A DNA stretch of 14,772 bases from CAZOHC01 sp964579845 (GCA_964579845.1 CAZOHC010000027.1:1-14772); one strand, 5' to 3'. Positions 6,906 through 12,738 are shown, counted from the first letter of the stretch. Program-made: numbers and translations. Notes: generated from the letters alone by a model not told the origin.

Positions 6906-7474
6906 TAGGATGTTTTCTTCTGTGCGATTGCGTTTAATGTCATAACGAGTGACTGCATATTCCACGAGAGAGCTCGGTGGAGACCCTGGATCGGTGCATT
7001 CATTTGACCTAACAGTTGTGCCCTGAGTGTCGGAAGCGGTGGCAGGGTAGAGAGTTTGAGAACTTCTTTGTCAGAAATAACTCTTCCTTCCAGAACACCG
7101 AATTTGATTGTCGGAAGGTCGACTTCTTTGAGCGATTTTGCCAGTTGCTTCAGCGGCTCAACGACATCACCGTACATAAACATAGTCGCAGTCGGCTGCT
7201 GGAGTTTTTCTTTCGTTTCGTCGTCTAATTCGATGTCTTGAAGCGAGCGAAGCACGAGCCTGTTTTTTGTAATAATATACTCAGCATCCAATGATTTTGC
7301 AGCCTTTTTTAAGCCTTCAATTTGCTTATGGGTTAATCCTTGGTAGTTGGTGAAAACCAACCCCTGAGCTTTTCCGACTTTATCGACCATTTCAGCAACA
7401 ATTGCTTCTTTGGCTTGTCTGTTTTTACTGACCTTGCCTGCCGGCAGGCTGGTTTTTTTCTCTTCTGTATTCAT
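6905..7474 (-). CDS. rplJ: Ribosomal protein uL10
   Basis: Forms the base of the L7/L12 stalk and anchors it to 23S rRNA beside L11. From the ATG at 7474 the protein has 189 residues. The core shows the L10 pattern (VFTNYQGLTHKQIEGLKKAA, EYIITKNRLVLRSL, LPTIKFGVLEGRVISDKEV, LPPLPTLRAQLLGQM), followed by a C-terminal stalk-binding helix. The first 25 residues (EEKKTSLPAGKVSKNRQ) extend the usual N-terminus and include SLPAGK, encoded by a perfect GC palindrome. I chose 7474 because an in-frame ATG at 7507 would translate through the terminator hairpin, producing HLGCFFF. However, 7474 has only a T-run directly before it and no Shine-Dalgarno sequence, so the start deserves care. It has its own promoter and leader. 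Confidence 0.93.
   Translation of the reverse strand: MNTEEKKTSLPAGKVSKNRQAKEAIVAEMVDKVGKAQGLVFTNYQGLTHKQIEGLKKAAKSLDAEYIITKNRLVLRSLQDIELDDETKEKLQQPTATMFMYGDVVEPLKQLAKSLKEVDLPTIKFGVLEGRVISDKEVLKLSTLPPLPTLRAQLLGQMNAPIQGLHRALSWNMQSLVMTLNAIAQKKTS
7436..7449. repeat. Perfect 14-bp GC palindrome inside rplJ
   Basis: GCCTGCCGGCAGGC is a perfect palindrome inside the N-terminal extension of L10, where it encodes part of SLPAGK. It is strikingly GC-rich beside its neighbours and falls in a poorly conserved region. I recall similar CCTGCCGGCAGG words and PAGR/PAGK inserts in other CPR sequences, but that is memory rather than a search. Confidence 0.75.
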
Positions 7475-7499
7475 AAAAAAAAAGCACCCGAGGTGCTTT
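7475..7499 (-). terminator. Terminator/attenuator abutting the rplJ start codon
   Basis: On the minus strand AAAGCACC (7499-7492) and GGTGCTTT (7488-7481) form an 8-bp stem with a 3-base loop, followed by T residues that run right up to the ATG at 7474. Form and place match an intrinsic terminator controlling entry into rplJ-rplL. With the L10-type leader upstream it reads as an attenuator. Confidence 0.85.
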
Positions 7500-7502
7500 A
7501 TG

Positions 7503-7543
7503 GTCATTAGTCATTCGACCTTGGCCACTAGAAAGCTAATGAC
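7503..7543. repeat. Inverted repeat before the rplJ attenuator
   Basis: Perfect 8-bp arms GTCATTAG (7503-7510) and CTAATGAC (7536-7543) enclose a 25-base loop containing TTGGCCA. It sits between the L10-binding-like stem and the terminator and could act as an antiterminator or spacer stem in the leader RNA, or be an independent small palindrome. Confidence 0.55.
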
Positions 7544-7571
7544 TAGGAACTCTTTGCTAAAGACTGATTTG

Positions 7572-7664
7572 CTCCTCGGTAGGTTCTTCAAAGAAGGATT
7601 ACCTTCTCTAAAGGTTTAATCTACAAAACAAATTTGCTTTATAGAACCTACTTTCTTAGGATAT
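7572..7664 (-). promoter_or_regulatory. Ribosomal protein L10 leader (autoregulatory RNA)
   Basis: On the minus strand, GTAGGTTCT (7651-7643) and AGAACCTAC (7587-7579) form a perfect 9-bp stem, with an inner hairpin AGAAGG-TAAT-CCTTCT (7607-7592), and the 3' arm continues as CCTACCGAGG. A long stem whose 3' side ends in a CCGAGG-type sequence, upstream of a terminator and rplJ, matches my recollection of the L10 leader family. In that family excess L10 or the L10-L12 complex binds the leader and lowers rplJL expression. Family membership is from memory and layout; a covariance-model search would settle it. Confidence 0.7.
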
Positions 7665-7670
7665 ATTTAT

Positions 7671-7699
7671 AGTATATATGAATCCGAGGCTAAAGTCAA
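7671..7699 (-). promoter_or_regulatory. Promoter of rplJ-rplL
   Basis: On the minus strand TTGACT (7699-7694), a 17-bp spacer and TATACT (7676-7671) each match five of six consensus bases. It lies within the first 70 bases after the rplA stop codon, so rplJL can be transcribed separately from secE-nusG-rplKA. The expected start is near 7664, at the head of the L10 leader. Confidence 0.8.
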
Positions 7700-7710
7700 T
7701 GTCCTTAACT

Positions 7711-8544
7711 TTAGATAGTTGAGGCGTCAATCTTTATTCCCGGACTCATGGTACTCTTCAGTGTAACGTTCTTAATATTTTTCGTCTGAACGGTTTTGAT
7801 CGCTGTTGTGATATTTTCTTCAAGTTTCTTATCTCCGAAAGAAACTTTGCCTACGACGAGGTGAAGTATCGGAAATTTCGACTCTGTTTTGTAGTTTATC
7901 TGTCCACCTGCGAATTTCTTCGCCACCTCTTCAGGGTTCGGAGTGACCGTTCCATTTTTCGGATTCGGCATCAGACCTCGTGGACCGAGCACACGGGCGA
8001 CACGAGCTAAACGAGGCATCGCATCAGGTGTTGCGATCAGAACATCAAAGTTGATCTTTCCTGATTCAATACTCTCGATTAATGCATCAGCAGCGGCTGC
8101 ATCAGCATTCGGGTTAATGATCGCGACTCGTGTGTCTTTTCCGGTTCCATGAGGCAAAACCATCTGCCCTGAGATACCTTTGTCGGTTGTATTAATGTGG
8201 AGTTCGACAGTCTCATCAAATTTCGCGATGGTTAGTTTCGGAAGGAGTGAAACGGCGTCTGAAAGCTTATAAATTGTCCCTCTATCGACGTGTTGTGCCA
8301 CTTCTTTATATTTCGTCGAGCGGTCATTTTTCATGACAGTCTTTTTCGTAACAACTTTTTTCTTTTCTTCAGCTTTCTCTTCTGAATTATCAGCAGTTGT
8401 CACTGTTTTTTCGGTAGCTTTAGCTTCAGCCTGAGCGCTATCGCTTTGCTCAAGCGCTCGCTGGTGGGCACGTTTCTGTGCATCTTTCTTCTGTTTCATT
8501 TCGGCTTCTTCATCGCCGATAACTTTTACTCTGATTTTTCCCAT
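7711..8544 (-). CDS. rplA: Ribosomal protein uL1 with charged N-terminal extension
   Basis: A 277-residue protein that binds 23S rRNA at the L1 stalk near the E site; in many bacteria it also represses its own operon. The conserved body is at about residues 78-277: YKEVAQHVDRGTIYKLSDAV, KFDETVELHINT, VLPHGTGKDTRVAI, RVLGPRGLMPNPKNGTVT, FAGGQINYKTES and the C-terminal STMSPGIKID. Residues 1-75 are an extra region rich in Lys, Glu, Gln and Ala (DEEAEMKQKKDAQKRAHQR and following), probably disordered or helical, making it about 45 residues longer than a usual L1. The start is supported by AAGGGAG five bases before the ATG. It is downstream of rplK across a 44-base gap containing a hairpin. The presence of L1 is worth noting because some CPR lineages are reported to lack it. 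Confidence 0.96.
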   Translation of the reverse strand: MGKIRVKVIGDEEAEMKQKKDAQKRAHQRALEQSDSAQAEAKATEKTVTTADNSEEKAEEKKKVVTKKTVMKNDRSTKYKEVAQHVDRGTIYKLSDAVSLLPKLTIAKFDETVELHINTTDKGISGQMVLPHGTGKDTRVAIINPNADAAAADALIESIESGKINFDVLIATPDAMPRLARVARVLGPRGLMPNPKNGTVTPNPEEVAKKFAGGQINYKTESKFPILHLVVGKVSFGDKKLEENITTAIKTVQTKNIKNVTLKSTMSPGIKIDASTI

Positions 8545-8561
8545 ATATCTCCCTTCGGTCG

Positions 8562-8588
8562 TAAATTCGAAATTCTATCTCGAATTTA
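8562..8588. repeat. Perfect 9-bp inverted repeat in the rplK-rplA gap
   Basis: TAAATTCGA (8562-8570) and TCGAATTTA (8580-8588) flank a 9-base loop. The repeat starts directly at the rplK stop codon and ends before the rplA ribosome binding site. There is no T-tail, so it is not a classic terminator; an L1 target or an RNA-processing hairpin is possible. Confidence 0.75.
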
Positions 8589-9008
8589 TTACTGTACGTC
8601 GACCCCCATACTTCTGGCAGTACCTGTGACGACACGGGTCGCCATTTCCAGGTCAGTAGTATTCAGGTCTTCCATTTTATTTTTTGCAATTTCCTCAGCC
8701 TGTGCCAGAGAAATACTGCCTGCTTTTTCGCGGCCAGGTTTCTGTGAACCCGGTTTGCCTAATGCTTTTTTAATCATTTCAGCAACCGGTGGTTTTTTTG
8801 TGATAAAGGTAAAGGTTCTATCCTCATAGACAGTAATAACTACCGGGAGAATATTTCCTTTCTGGTCAGCTGTCTGATCATTAAAGGCCTTAACAAACTC
8901 CATAATCGGAAGACCGTGCTGGCCTAAAGCAGGACCAACAGGTGGTGCAGGAGTCGCTGCGCCTGCCGGGACATTTAATTTAATTAATGTTTTTATTTTT
9001 TTAGCCAT
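8589..9008 (-). CDS. rplK: Ribosomal protein uL11
   Basis: A 139-residue protein of the GTPase-associated centre, binding 23S rRNA next to L10. It opens with the conserved AKKIKTLIKLNVPAGAATPA and PPVGPALGQHGLPIMEFVKA, and the C-terminal RNA-binding domain is present (KKPPVAEMIKKALGKPGSQK, AEEIAKNKMEDLN, GTARSMGVDVQ). I place the start at the ATG giving MAKK, as in other L11 proteins; an in-frame TTG at 9017 would add three residues. There is no strong Shine-Dalgarno sequence because the palindromic repeat of the nusG-rplK gap reaches to within about a dozen bases of the start. It lies between nusG and rplA, the common bacterial order. Confidence 0.97.
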   Translation of the reverse strand: MAKKIKTLIKLNVPAGAATPAPPVGPALGQHGLPIMEFVKAFNDQTADQKGNILPVVITVYEDRTFTFITKKPPVAEMIKKALGKPGSQKPGREKAGSISLAQAEEIAKNKMEDLNTTDLEMATRVVTGTARSMGVDVQ

Positions 9009-9020
9009 AATACTCAATTC

Positions 9021-9089
9021 TTGTCATCCTGAGGAGCGAAGCGACGTGAAGATCCCATTGGGATTTCTCGCTTACGCTCAAAATGACAA
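9021..9089. repeat. Dispersed-type palindromic repeat in the nusG-rplK gap
   Basis: The outer arms TTGTCAT (9021-9027) and ATGACAA (9083-9089) continue inward as GAGCG/CGCTC (9034-9038 with 9075-9079), AAGCGA/TCGCTT (9039-9044 with 9068-9073) and ATCCC/GGGAT (9052-9056 with 9060-9064), giving a nearly complete 69-base hairpin. The sequence GTCATCCTGAG...GCGAAGCGA strongly resembles a palindromic element I recall from intergenic regions of many unrelated bacteria. It fills almost the whole gap. Confidence 0.8.
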
Positions 9090-9093
9090 CTGC

Positions 9094-9669
9094 TTAGATC
9101 TTCTGCACTTGCAGGAAATCCAGCTCTACCGGTGTTTCGCGTCCGAAAATACTTACCAGGACGCGTAGTTTACCACGAGACTCATCGATATTGTCAATCG
9201 TTCCCAGGAAGTCAGAGAAAGGACCGTCCACGATTTTTACTGCTTCTCCGACCGTGAAAGCTGCTTTGTAGAGCGGCTCTTCCTGTTTCATGAACTTCTG
9301 AATAGCCTCAACTTCTTGCTCCGAAATAGGTGTCGGTTTATTGCCGGCACCGATAAACGCAGTAACTCCTTGTGTTGTTCTCACCAAAATCCACGACTCA
9401 TCGTCTAACAACATGCGAATAATAACATATCCCGGGAAAATCTTTTCTTTAACTGACTCTTTTTTACCGCCTGAGACTTTAATCGTATCTCTGGTAGGCA
9501 CGATAATATCAAAAATGCGATCCTCAAAACCCATGGTCTGAGCACGCTGTCTCAAAGACGTCGCAACTTTATTCTCGTGGCCTGCGTAGGTATGTACGAT
9601 GTACCACTTGGCATGCTCCAAGTTCGGATGAGCTTTTTCTTCTTTTGGTGTCTCAACAGGTTGATCCAT
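9094..9669 (-). CDS. nusG: Transcription termination/antitermination factor NusG
   Basis: A 191-residue RNA-polymerase-binding factor that affects elongation, pausing and Rho coupling. Residues about 20-115 form the NGN domain (KWYIVHTYAGHENKVATSLR, VPTRDTIKVSGGKKESVKEK, FPGYVIIRMLLDDESWILVR, TTQGVTAFIG). The C-terminal KOW domain is at about 138-191 (FTVGEAVKIVDGPFSDFLG, GKLRVLVSIFGRETPVELDF). Residues 1-19 are a charged extension. GAAGGA stands about five bases before the ATG. It lies downstream of secE across an 85-base AT-rich hairpin gap, the usual secE-nusG order. Confidence 0.97.
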   Translation of the reverse strand: MDQPVETPKEEKAHPNLEHAKWYIVHTYAGHENKVATSLRQRAQTMGFEDRIFDIIVPTRDTIKVSGGKKESVKEKIFPGYVIIRMLLDDESWILVRTTQGVTAFIGAGNKPTPISEQEVEAIQKFMKQEEPLYKAAFTVGEAVKIVDGPFSDFLGTIDNIDESRGKLRVLVSIFGRETPVELDFLQVQKI

Positions 9670-9688
9670 AAAATCCTTCGTTGTAATT

Positions 9689-9745
9689 TCTAAGTTCTAA
9701 TTTCTAATTTCTAATTTTTTTAGAATTTAGGAATTAGCATTTAGA
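9689..9745. repeat. TTCTAAT tandem words forming a long hairpin in the secE-nusG gap
   Basis: Three or four copies of a TTCTAATT-like word (9689-9714) face complementary, diverged copies (AGAATTTAGGAATTAG and following, 9721-9745) across a T-rich loop. By eye about 20 base pairs can form. Read on the plus strand the loop is a T-run. The element nearly fills the gap and differs in sequence from the palindromes in the other gaps of the operon. Confidence 0.65.
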
Positions 9746-9754
9746 TTTTATCTT

Positions 9755-9961
9755 TTATCTTAGTATTGCTTCGGTGAGCGTTACGAATACATAGTCCAAA
9801 CCGCCGATATAGAGACCAACGATCACACTTATGACCATAACGATAACCGTTAATCTAACAATCTCAGGTCGTGTCGGCCACCGTACTTTCTTTAATTCGG
9901 CATACGTCTGCTGTAAGTATTCAATCGGTGGTGTCATAGAGCTAGCATCTAGGCAATACAA
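9755..9961 (-). CDS. secE: Preprotein translocase subunit SecE
   Basis: A small subunit that clamps SecY in the SecYEG protein-export channel. It shows the cytoplasmic amphipathic helix with the signature ELKKVRWPTRPEIVRLT, then one transmembrane segment (VIVMVISVIVGLYIGGLDYV) and a short tail. Taking the TTG at 9961 gives 68 residues and is supported by AAGGGG five bases upstream; the ATG at 9937 would give 60 residues (MTPPIEYL) but lacks a ribosome binding site. It is the first gene of the minus-strand block, with a good promoter just upstream. Confidence 0.93.
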   Translation of the reverse strand: MYCLDASSMTPPIEYLQQTYAELKKVRWPTRPEIVRLTVIVMVISVIVGLYIGGLDYVFVTLTEAILR

Positions 9962-9986
9962 ATAATCCCCTTCAAGGGATATTGGT

Positions 9987-10015
9987 ATTCTACCAAAAGC
10001 GCTCTCACATGTAAA
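9987..10015 (-). promoter_or_regulatory. Promoter of the secE-nusG-rplK-rplA operon
   Basis: On the minus strand TTTACA (10015-10010), a 17-bp spacer and TAGAAT (9992-9987) each match five of six bases, and TGG before the -10 makes it an extended -10. The -10 lies within a TTGGTA/TACCAA inverted repeat (about 9982-9996). Transcription would begin near 9980 and pass through a small ATCCC/GGGAT hairpin that holds the ribosome binding site. It is divergent from the galU promoter. Confidence 0.75.
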
Positions 10016-10029
10016 GGAGCAGGAAGTAC

Positions 10030-10059
10030 TTGCAATCTGGCAGGGAAGATTGCTATCAT
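10030..10059 (+). promoter_or_regulatory. Possible promoter upstream of galU
   Basis: TTGCAA (10030-10035), an 18-bp spacer and TATCAT (10054-10059) with TGC in front form a plausible extended -10 promoter. A perfect inverted repeat GCAATC/GATTGC (10032-10037 and 10048-10053) overlaps it and could be an operator. A second -10-like CATAAT (10098-10103) lies nine bases before the ATG at 10112 and would give a leaderless message; with no ribosome binding site visible, that start is also plausible. Confidence 0.45.
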
Positions 10060-10111
10060 TACGGTGATCAGAAGCGCTTTAATCATGATGTTCGCTTCAT
10101 AATTACACCGT

Positions 10112-11008
10112 ATGAAAACCATCAGAAAAGCTGTTATACCCGCTGCCGGATTCGGTACCCGATTTCTTCCTCAGACAAAAGCAATGCCCAAAGAGATGTT
10201 GCCTGTTGTCGATAAGCCGATAATTCAGTATATCGTTGAAGAATTAGTCGATGCAGGCGTCAATGATATTATCATTGTCACCGGATATCACAAACGGACG
10301 ATAGAAGATCATTTCGACAAGCCCAGTATGGAATTAGTCGAAAACCTACGTATGGGCGGCGAGAAAAAGCGTCCACTCCTTGAGGAAACAGAACGTATCT
10401 CAGAAATGGCGAATTTTGTCTATGTTCGTCAGAAAGGACCATATGGAAACGGCACACCACTTCTGAATGTACGTCATCTCGTCGGCGATGAACCGTTTAT
10501 CTATGCTTTCAGCGATGATTTTATTAAGTCAGAACCGGTTTCCCGATTTAAGCAAATGGTTGCAATCTATGAAGAGTTCGGTTGCTCTGTCCTGGGAAGT
10601 ATCAAAGCGAGAAAAGATGAGGACTATGATCGATATGGATTCGCAGGCGGAGAAGCACTTCGTGATGGGTTAATAGATGTAAAGACGTTGATCGAAAAAC
10701 CGGGCAAAGAACAAGCACCTTCAGACCTTGCGAATGTCTCAGGATTTGTCTTTACGCCTGATATCTTTGATTACCTGGGACAGGCAAGAGAGAACCTCCA
10801 AGAAGGCGATGAGCTGTACTACAACGATGCGTTGAAATTGATGCTTGGAGACGGAAAAAGGGTTTTGGCAGCCGAAATTAAAGACGGGAAGTATTATGAT
10901 ACGGGAAATAAGCTGGAGTACATGAAAACTGTTGTTGAATTTGCACTCAGACATAAAGACTTAAACGATGACTTCCGTTCCTATCTCAAGTCTCTTGACC
11001 TCGAATAA
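10112..11008 (+). CDS. galU: UTP-glucose-1-phosphate uridylyltransferase (GalU-type)
   Basis: A 298-residue cytoplasmic nucleotidyltransferase that makes UDP-glucose from UTP and glucose-1-phosphate, feeding glycan and glycolipid synthesis. The N-terminal nucleotide loop AAGFGTRFLPQTKAMPKEML and VVDKPIIQYIVEE are typical of GalU, as are GDEPFIYAFSDDF (metal-binding region), YDRYGFAGG, TLIEKPG and YYDTGNKLEYMKTVVEFAL. The segment where GalU proteins usually read GLGHAV is GNGTPLL here, in the substrate-binding area, so sugar or nucleotide preference might differ. Length is normal for the family. No Shine-Dalgarno sequence precedes the ATG. It is divergent from secE and followed by a membrane phosphatase, which supports a role in envelope polysaccharide supply. 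Confidence 0.92.
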   Translation: MKTIRKAVIPAAGFGTRFLPQTKAMPKEMLPVVDKPIIQYIVEELVDAGVNDIIIVTGYHKRTIEDHFDKPSMELVENLRMGGEKKRPLLEETERISEMANFVYVRQKGPYGNGTPLLNVRHLVGDEPFIYAFSDDFIKSEPVSRFKQMVAIYEEFGCSVLGSIKARKDEDYDRYGFAGGEALRDGLIDVKTLIEKPGKEQAPSDLANVSGFVFTPDIFDYLGQARENLQEGDELYYNDALKLMLGDGKRVLAAEIKDGKYYDTGNKLEYMKTVVEFALRHKDLNDDFRSYLKSLDLE

Positions 11009-11038
11009 TTTCTCATTGCACGTCCTCCACGCACTCCA

Positions 11039-11047
11039 TGCTATTAT
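11039..11047 (+). promoter_or_regulatory. Extended -10 promoter overlapping the PAP2 gene start
   Basis: TGC followed by TATTAT (11042-11047) is an extended -10 placed so that transcription would start around 11054, exactly at the second of two adjacent ATG codons (11051 and 11054). There is no ribosome binding site. A leaderless message beginning at the second ATG would remove one methionine. Confidence 0.4.
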
Positions 11048-11050
11048 AAA

Positions 11051-11701
11051 ATGATGAATAAAAAGCGCCTTTTTTTTCTTCTCACCGGCAGTGCTCTCTT
11101 TCTTCTTTTTGTATTTTTCTCGTACATCGTACACAAGGATGCCTTAACCCAGATCGACTTTAACACGACTGTGAGATTGCAGGACAATCTTAGTCGACGA
11201 CTGGACCCCCTTTTCTCGTGGTTTAGTATCTTCGGTCAATTCGAAGTACTTCTGATTATTTTAATTCTCCTTTTATTCGGATTTCGGAAGATCTATGGTG
11301 GAGTTATAGCATTCGGGCTCTTTGGTCTTTTTCATATTATAGAGATCTTCGGTAAAACCATGGTAAATCACCCGCCACCACCGCAGTTCATGTTACGGAC
11401 AGATCATCCAATCGACTTCCCGCAGTTTCATGTCAGGTTGGAATCATCGTATCCATCAGGACATAGCGGAAGAACAGTCTTCATAGCGGTGCTTCTTCTG
11501 GTTTTGCTATATAATTCGAGCCTGCAAATCTACCTGAAACTACTTCTTTCATTACTCATACTTGGGTTTGTCAGTGTTATGCTGGTTTCCCGTATTTACT
11601 TAGGAGAACACTGGTTTTCAGATGTCGTGGGTGGTGCATTGCTCGCAGCTTCATTCGGCATGATCAGCGCAACATTCTTGATCAAACAAAAAGCTAAATA
11701 A
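11051..11701 (+). CDS. PAP2-family membrane phosphatase
   Basis: A 216-residue membrane protein with about six hydrophobic segments (from 7-27 to 193-211). The family removes phosphate from lipid phosphates such as undecaprenyl diphosphate or phosphatidic acid, usually on the outer face of the membrane. Motif 2 is intact (PSGH, 135-138) and motif 3 is intact (SR 180-181, H187, D191). Motif 1, normally KX6RP, reads K102 then THPPPP-like sequence (K102-TMVNHP-P109-P110), so the Arg is replaced by Pro. The catalytic His138, His187 and Asp191 are present, so activity is likely, but phosphate binding may differ. Its position after galU suggests lipid-carrier recycling for surface glycans. Substrate cannot be read from sequence. 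Confidence 0.85.
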   Translation: MMNKKRLFFLLTGSALFLLFVFFSYIVHKDALTQIDFNTTVRLQDNLSRRLDPLFSWFSIFGQFEVLLIILILLLFGFRKIYGGVIAFGLFGLFHIIEIFGKTMVNHPPPPQFMLRTDHPIDFPQFHVRLESSYPSGHSGRTVFIAVLLLVLLYNSSLQIYLKLLLSLLILGFVSVMLVSRIYLGEHWFSDVVGGALLAASFGMISATFLIKQKAK

Positions 11702-11744
11702 CCCATAAGGAGAATTTTCTTGCCCATTTCTTACGTTGCTCAGT

Positions 11745-11750
11745 TATACT
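11745..11750 (+). promoter_or_regulatory. -10 box before the response regulator gene
   Basis: TATACT (11745-11750) with a poor -35 (TTGCCC, 11720-11725, 19-bp spacing) could start transcription about 25 bases ahead of the GTG start at 11782. A weak GGAT lies seven to eight bases before the GTG. Confidence 0.3.
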
Positions 11751-11781
11751 CTCTTGTGTCCTCGGATTTTTTGGATTTACT

Positions 11782-12165
11782 GTGAAGAAACAACGGAAGA
11801 TAATGGTCGCTGATGATGACCCAGCAATTTTAGATGCCTTAACACTTCTTTTGGAAGATGAAGGGTATGACGTGCAGCCGACGGTGGATGCTGAAACAGT
11901 TCCGCGCGTCAAGCAGTATAAACCTGACATACTCCTTCTGGATATCTGGATGTCAGGTGTTAACGGAGGAGATATCTGTCGTGAGTTAAAGAATGAAGAT
12001 ACGACTTCAGAGATTCCGGTAATTATGATCTCAGCAAATAGAGATACGGAAGAAATTGCGAAAAAATCCGGTGCTGATGATTTTCTGCTGAAGCCGTTTG
12101 ATATCGATGATTTGCTCGGAAAGATTGAAAAATACTTAGAGAAAACTAAAGTAGTAACTACATAA
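11782..12165 (+). CDS. Single-domain response regulator (CheY-like receiver)
   Basis: A 127-residue protein consisting only of a receiver domain. The acidic pocket Asp12-Asp13, phosphoacceptor Asp54 (LLLDIWMSG), Ser84 (VIMISANRD) and Lys104-Pro105 (FLLKPFD) are all present, so phosphorylation should work. No DNA-binding or enzymatic output domain follows, so it acts by protein-protein contact or as a phosphorelay step. The start is a GTG; a downstream ATG at 11803 would cut off the first beta-strand, so the longer form is preferred. No kinase gene lies beside it, and the only sensor-like gene in the window (1121-2755) lacks kinase motifs. Six bases separate it from the next gene, so the two are probably co-transcribed. 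Confidence 0.92.
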   Translation: MKKQRKIMVADDDPAILDALTLLLEDEGYDVQPTVDAETVPRVKQYKPDILLLDIWMSGVNGGDICRELKNEDTTSEIPVIMISANRDTEEIAKKSGADDFLLKPFDIDDLLGKIEKYLEKTKVVTT

Positions 12166-12171
12166 TTAGCT

Positions 12172-12708
12172 ATGACTGAAAATAAAATCGTATCACTCCT
12201 CAGACATCAATTGAAAGACGCACATGAAGGTCTTGAGTTGACAATGGATGGGGTGACTGATGAAGTAGCAGCGTTTATACCTCCGGGGAAAGCAAATCCA
12301 ATCGCAGGGACGTATGCGCACCTCGTATTTTCAGAAGATTTTTTTATCCATGGACTTCTTCAAGAAAAAAAACCGCTTTTTGAGACAGAATGGAAGGAAA
12401 AGACAGGAATCAGTGAACCTCAGCCGACTGAATGGCAAGAAGCATATCCAAAGTGGTTGAGAGAAGTGAAAGTCGAAGTTGAGAAAGCTAGAGAATACGC
12501 GAAAGCTGTGTATGAGGCTAGTGATGCATATCTTGCCTCGTTGACCGATGAAGATTTGGACCGAGAAATTGATATGACGGATTGGGGCATGGATAAGCGA
12601 ACCGTTGCTTCGATCCTTGCTGGTATGGTTATCGGCCATGTGCGTGATATAACGGGTGAAATTTCTGTCCTCAAAGGAATTCAAGACCTCAAAGGGTACC
12701 CCTGGTAA
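12172..12708 (+). CDS. DinB/YfiT-superfamily four-helix protein
   Basis: A 178-residue soluble protein with the helical pattern of the DinB-like metalloenzyme fold: LLRHQLKDAHEGLELTMDGV, then GTYAHLVFSEDFFIHGLL, and a last helix GHVRDITGEISVLKG. His50, His60 and His156 are candidate metal ligands. The usual final HxxHHRGQ-type motif is changed to HVRDITGE, so one ligand may be lost or replaced by Asp159. Members of the superfamily are thiol-dependent transferases or of unknown role, so the function cannot be narrowed. It follows the response regulator by six bases with no ribosome binding site of its own, which suggests translational coupling. Confidence 0.72.
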   Translation: MTENKIVSLLRHQLKDAHEGLELTMDGVTDEVAAFIPPGKANPIAGTYAHLVFSEDFFIHGLLQEKKPLFETEWKEKTGISEPQPTEWQEAYPKWLREVKVEVEKAREYAKAVYEASDAYLASLTDEDLDREIDMTDWGMDKRTVASILAGMVIGHVRDITGEISVLKGIQDLKGYPW

Positions 12709-12714
12709 CTCCAC

Positions 12715-12738
12715 AGCATATAGTGCCTGTAATATGCT
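12715..12738. repeat. Inverted repeat just upstream of polA
   Basis: AGCATAT (12715-12721) and ATATGCT (12732-12738) are perfect 7-base arms around a 10-base loop. The right arm runs into the extended -10 TGC TATAGT (12735-12743). No T-run follows, so it is more like an operator or a weak 3' hairpin of the preceding gene than a terminator. Confidence 0.45.

Noticed and set aside
7475..7507. Upstream ATG at 7507 as the L10 start
   Set aside because: It would translate through the terminator hairpin (HLGCFFF), unlike L10 N-termini. It is kept only as an alternative because 7474 lacks a ribosome binding site.
9014..9093. nusG-rplK palindrome as a Rho-independent terminator
   Set aside because: No T-run follows on the minus strand and the downstream genes rplK and rplA have no other promoter that I can see.
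9689..9745. Repeated TTCTAAT words considered as a CRISPR-like or direct-repeat array
   Set aside because: Units are about 8 bases, adjoining and diverged, with no spacers and no cas genes. A hairpin of tandem words explains it better.
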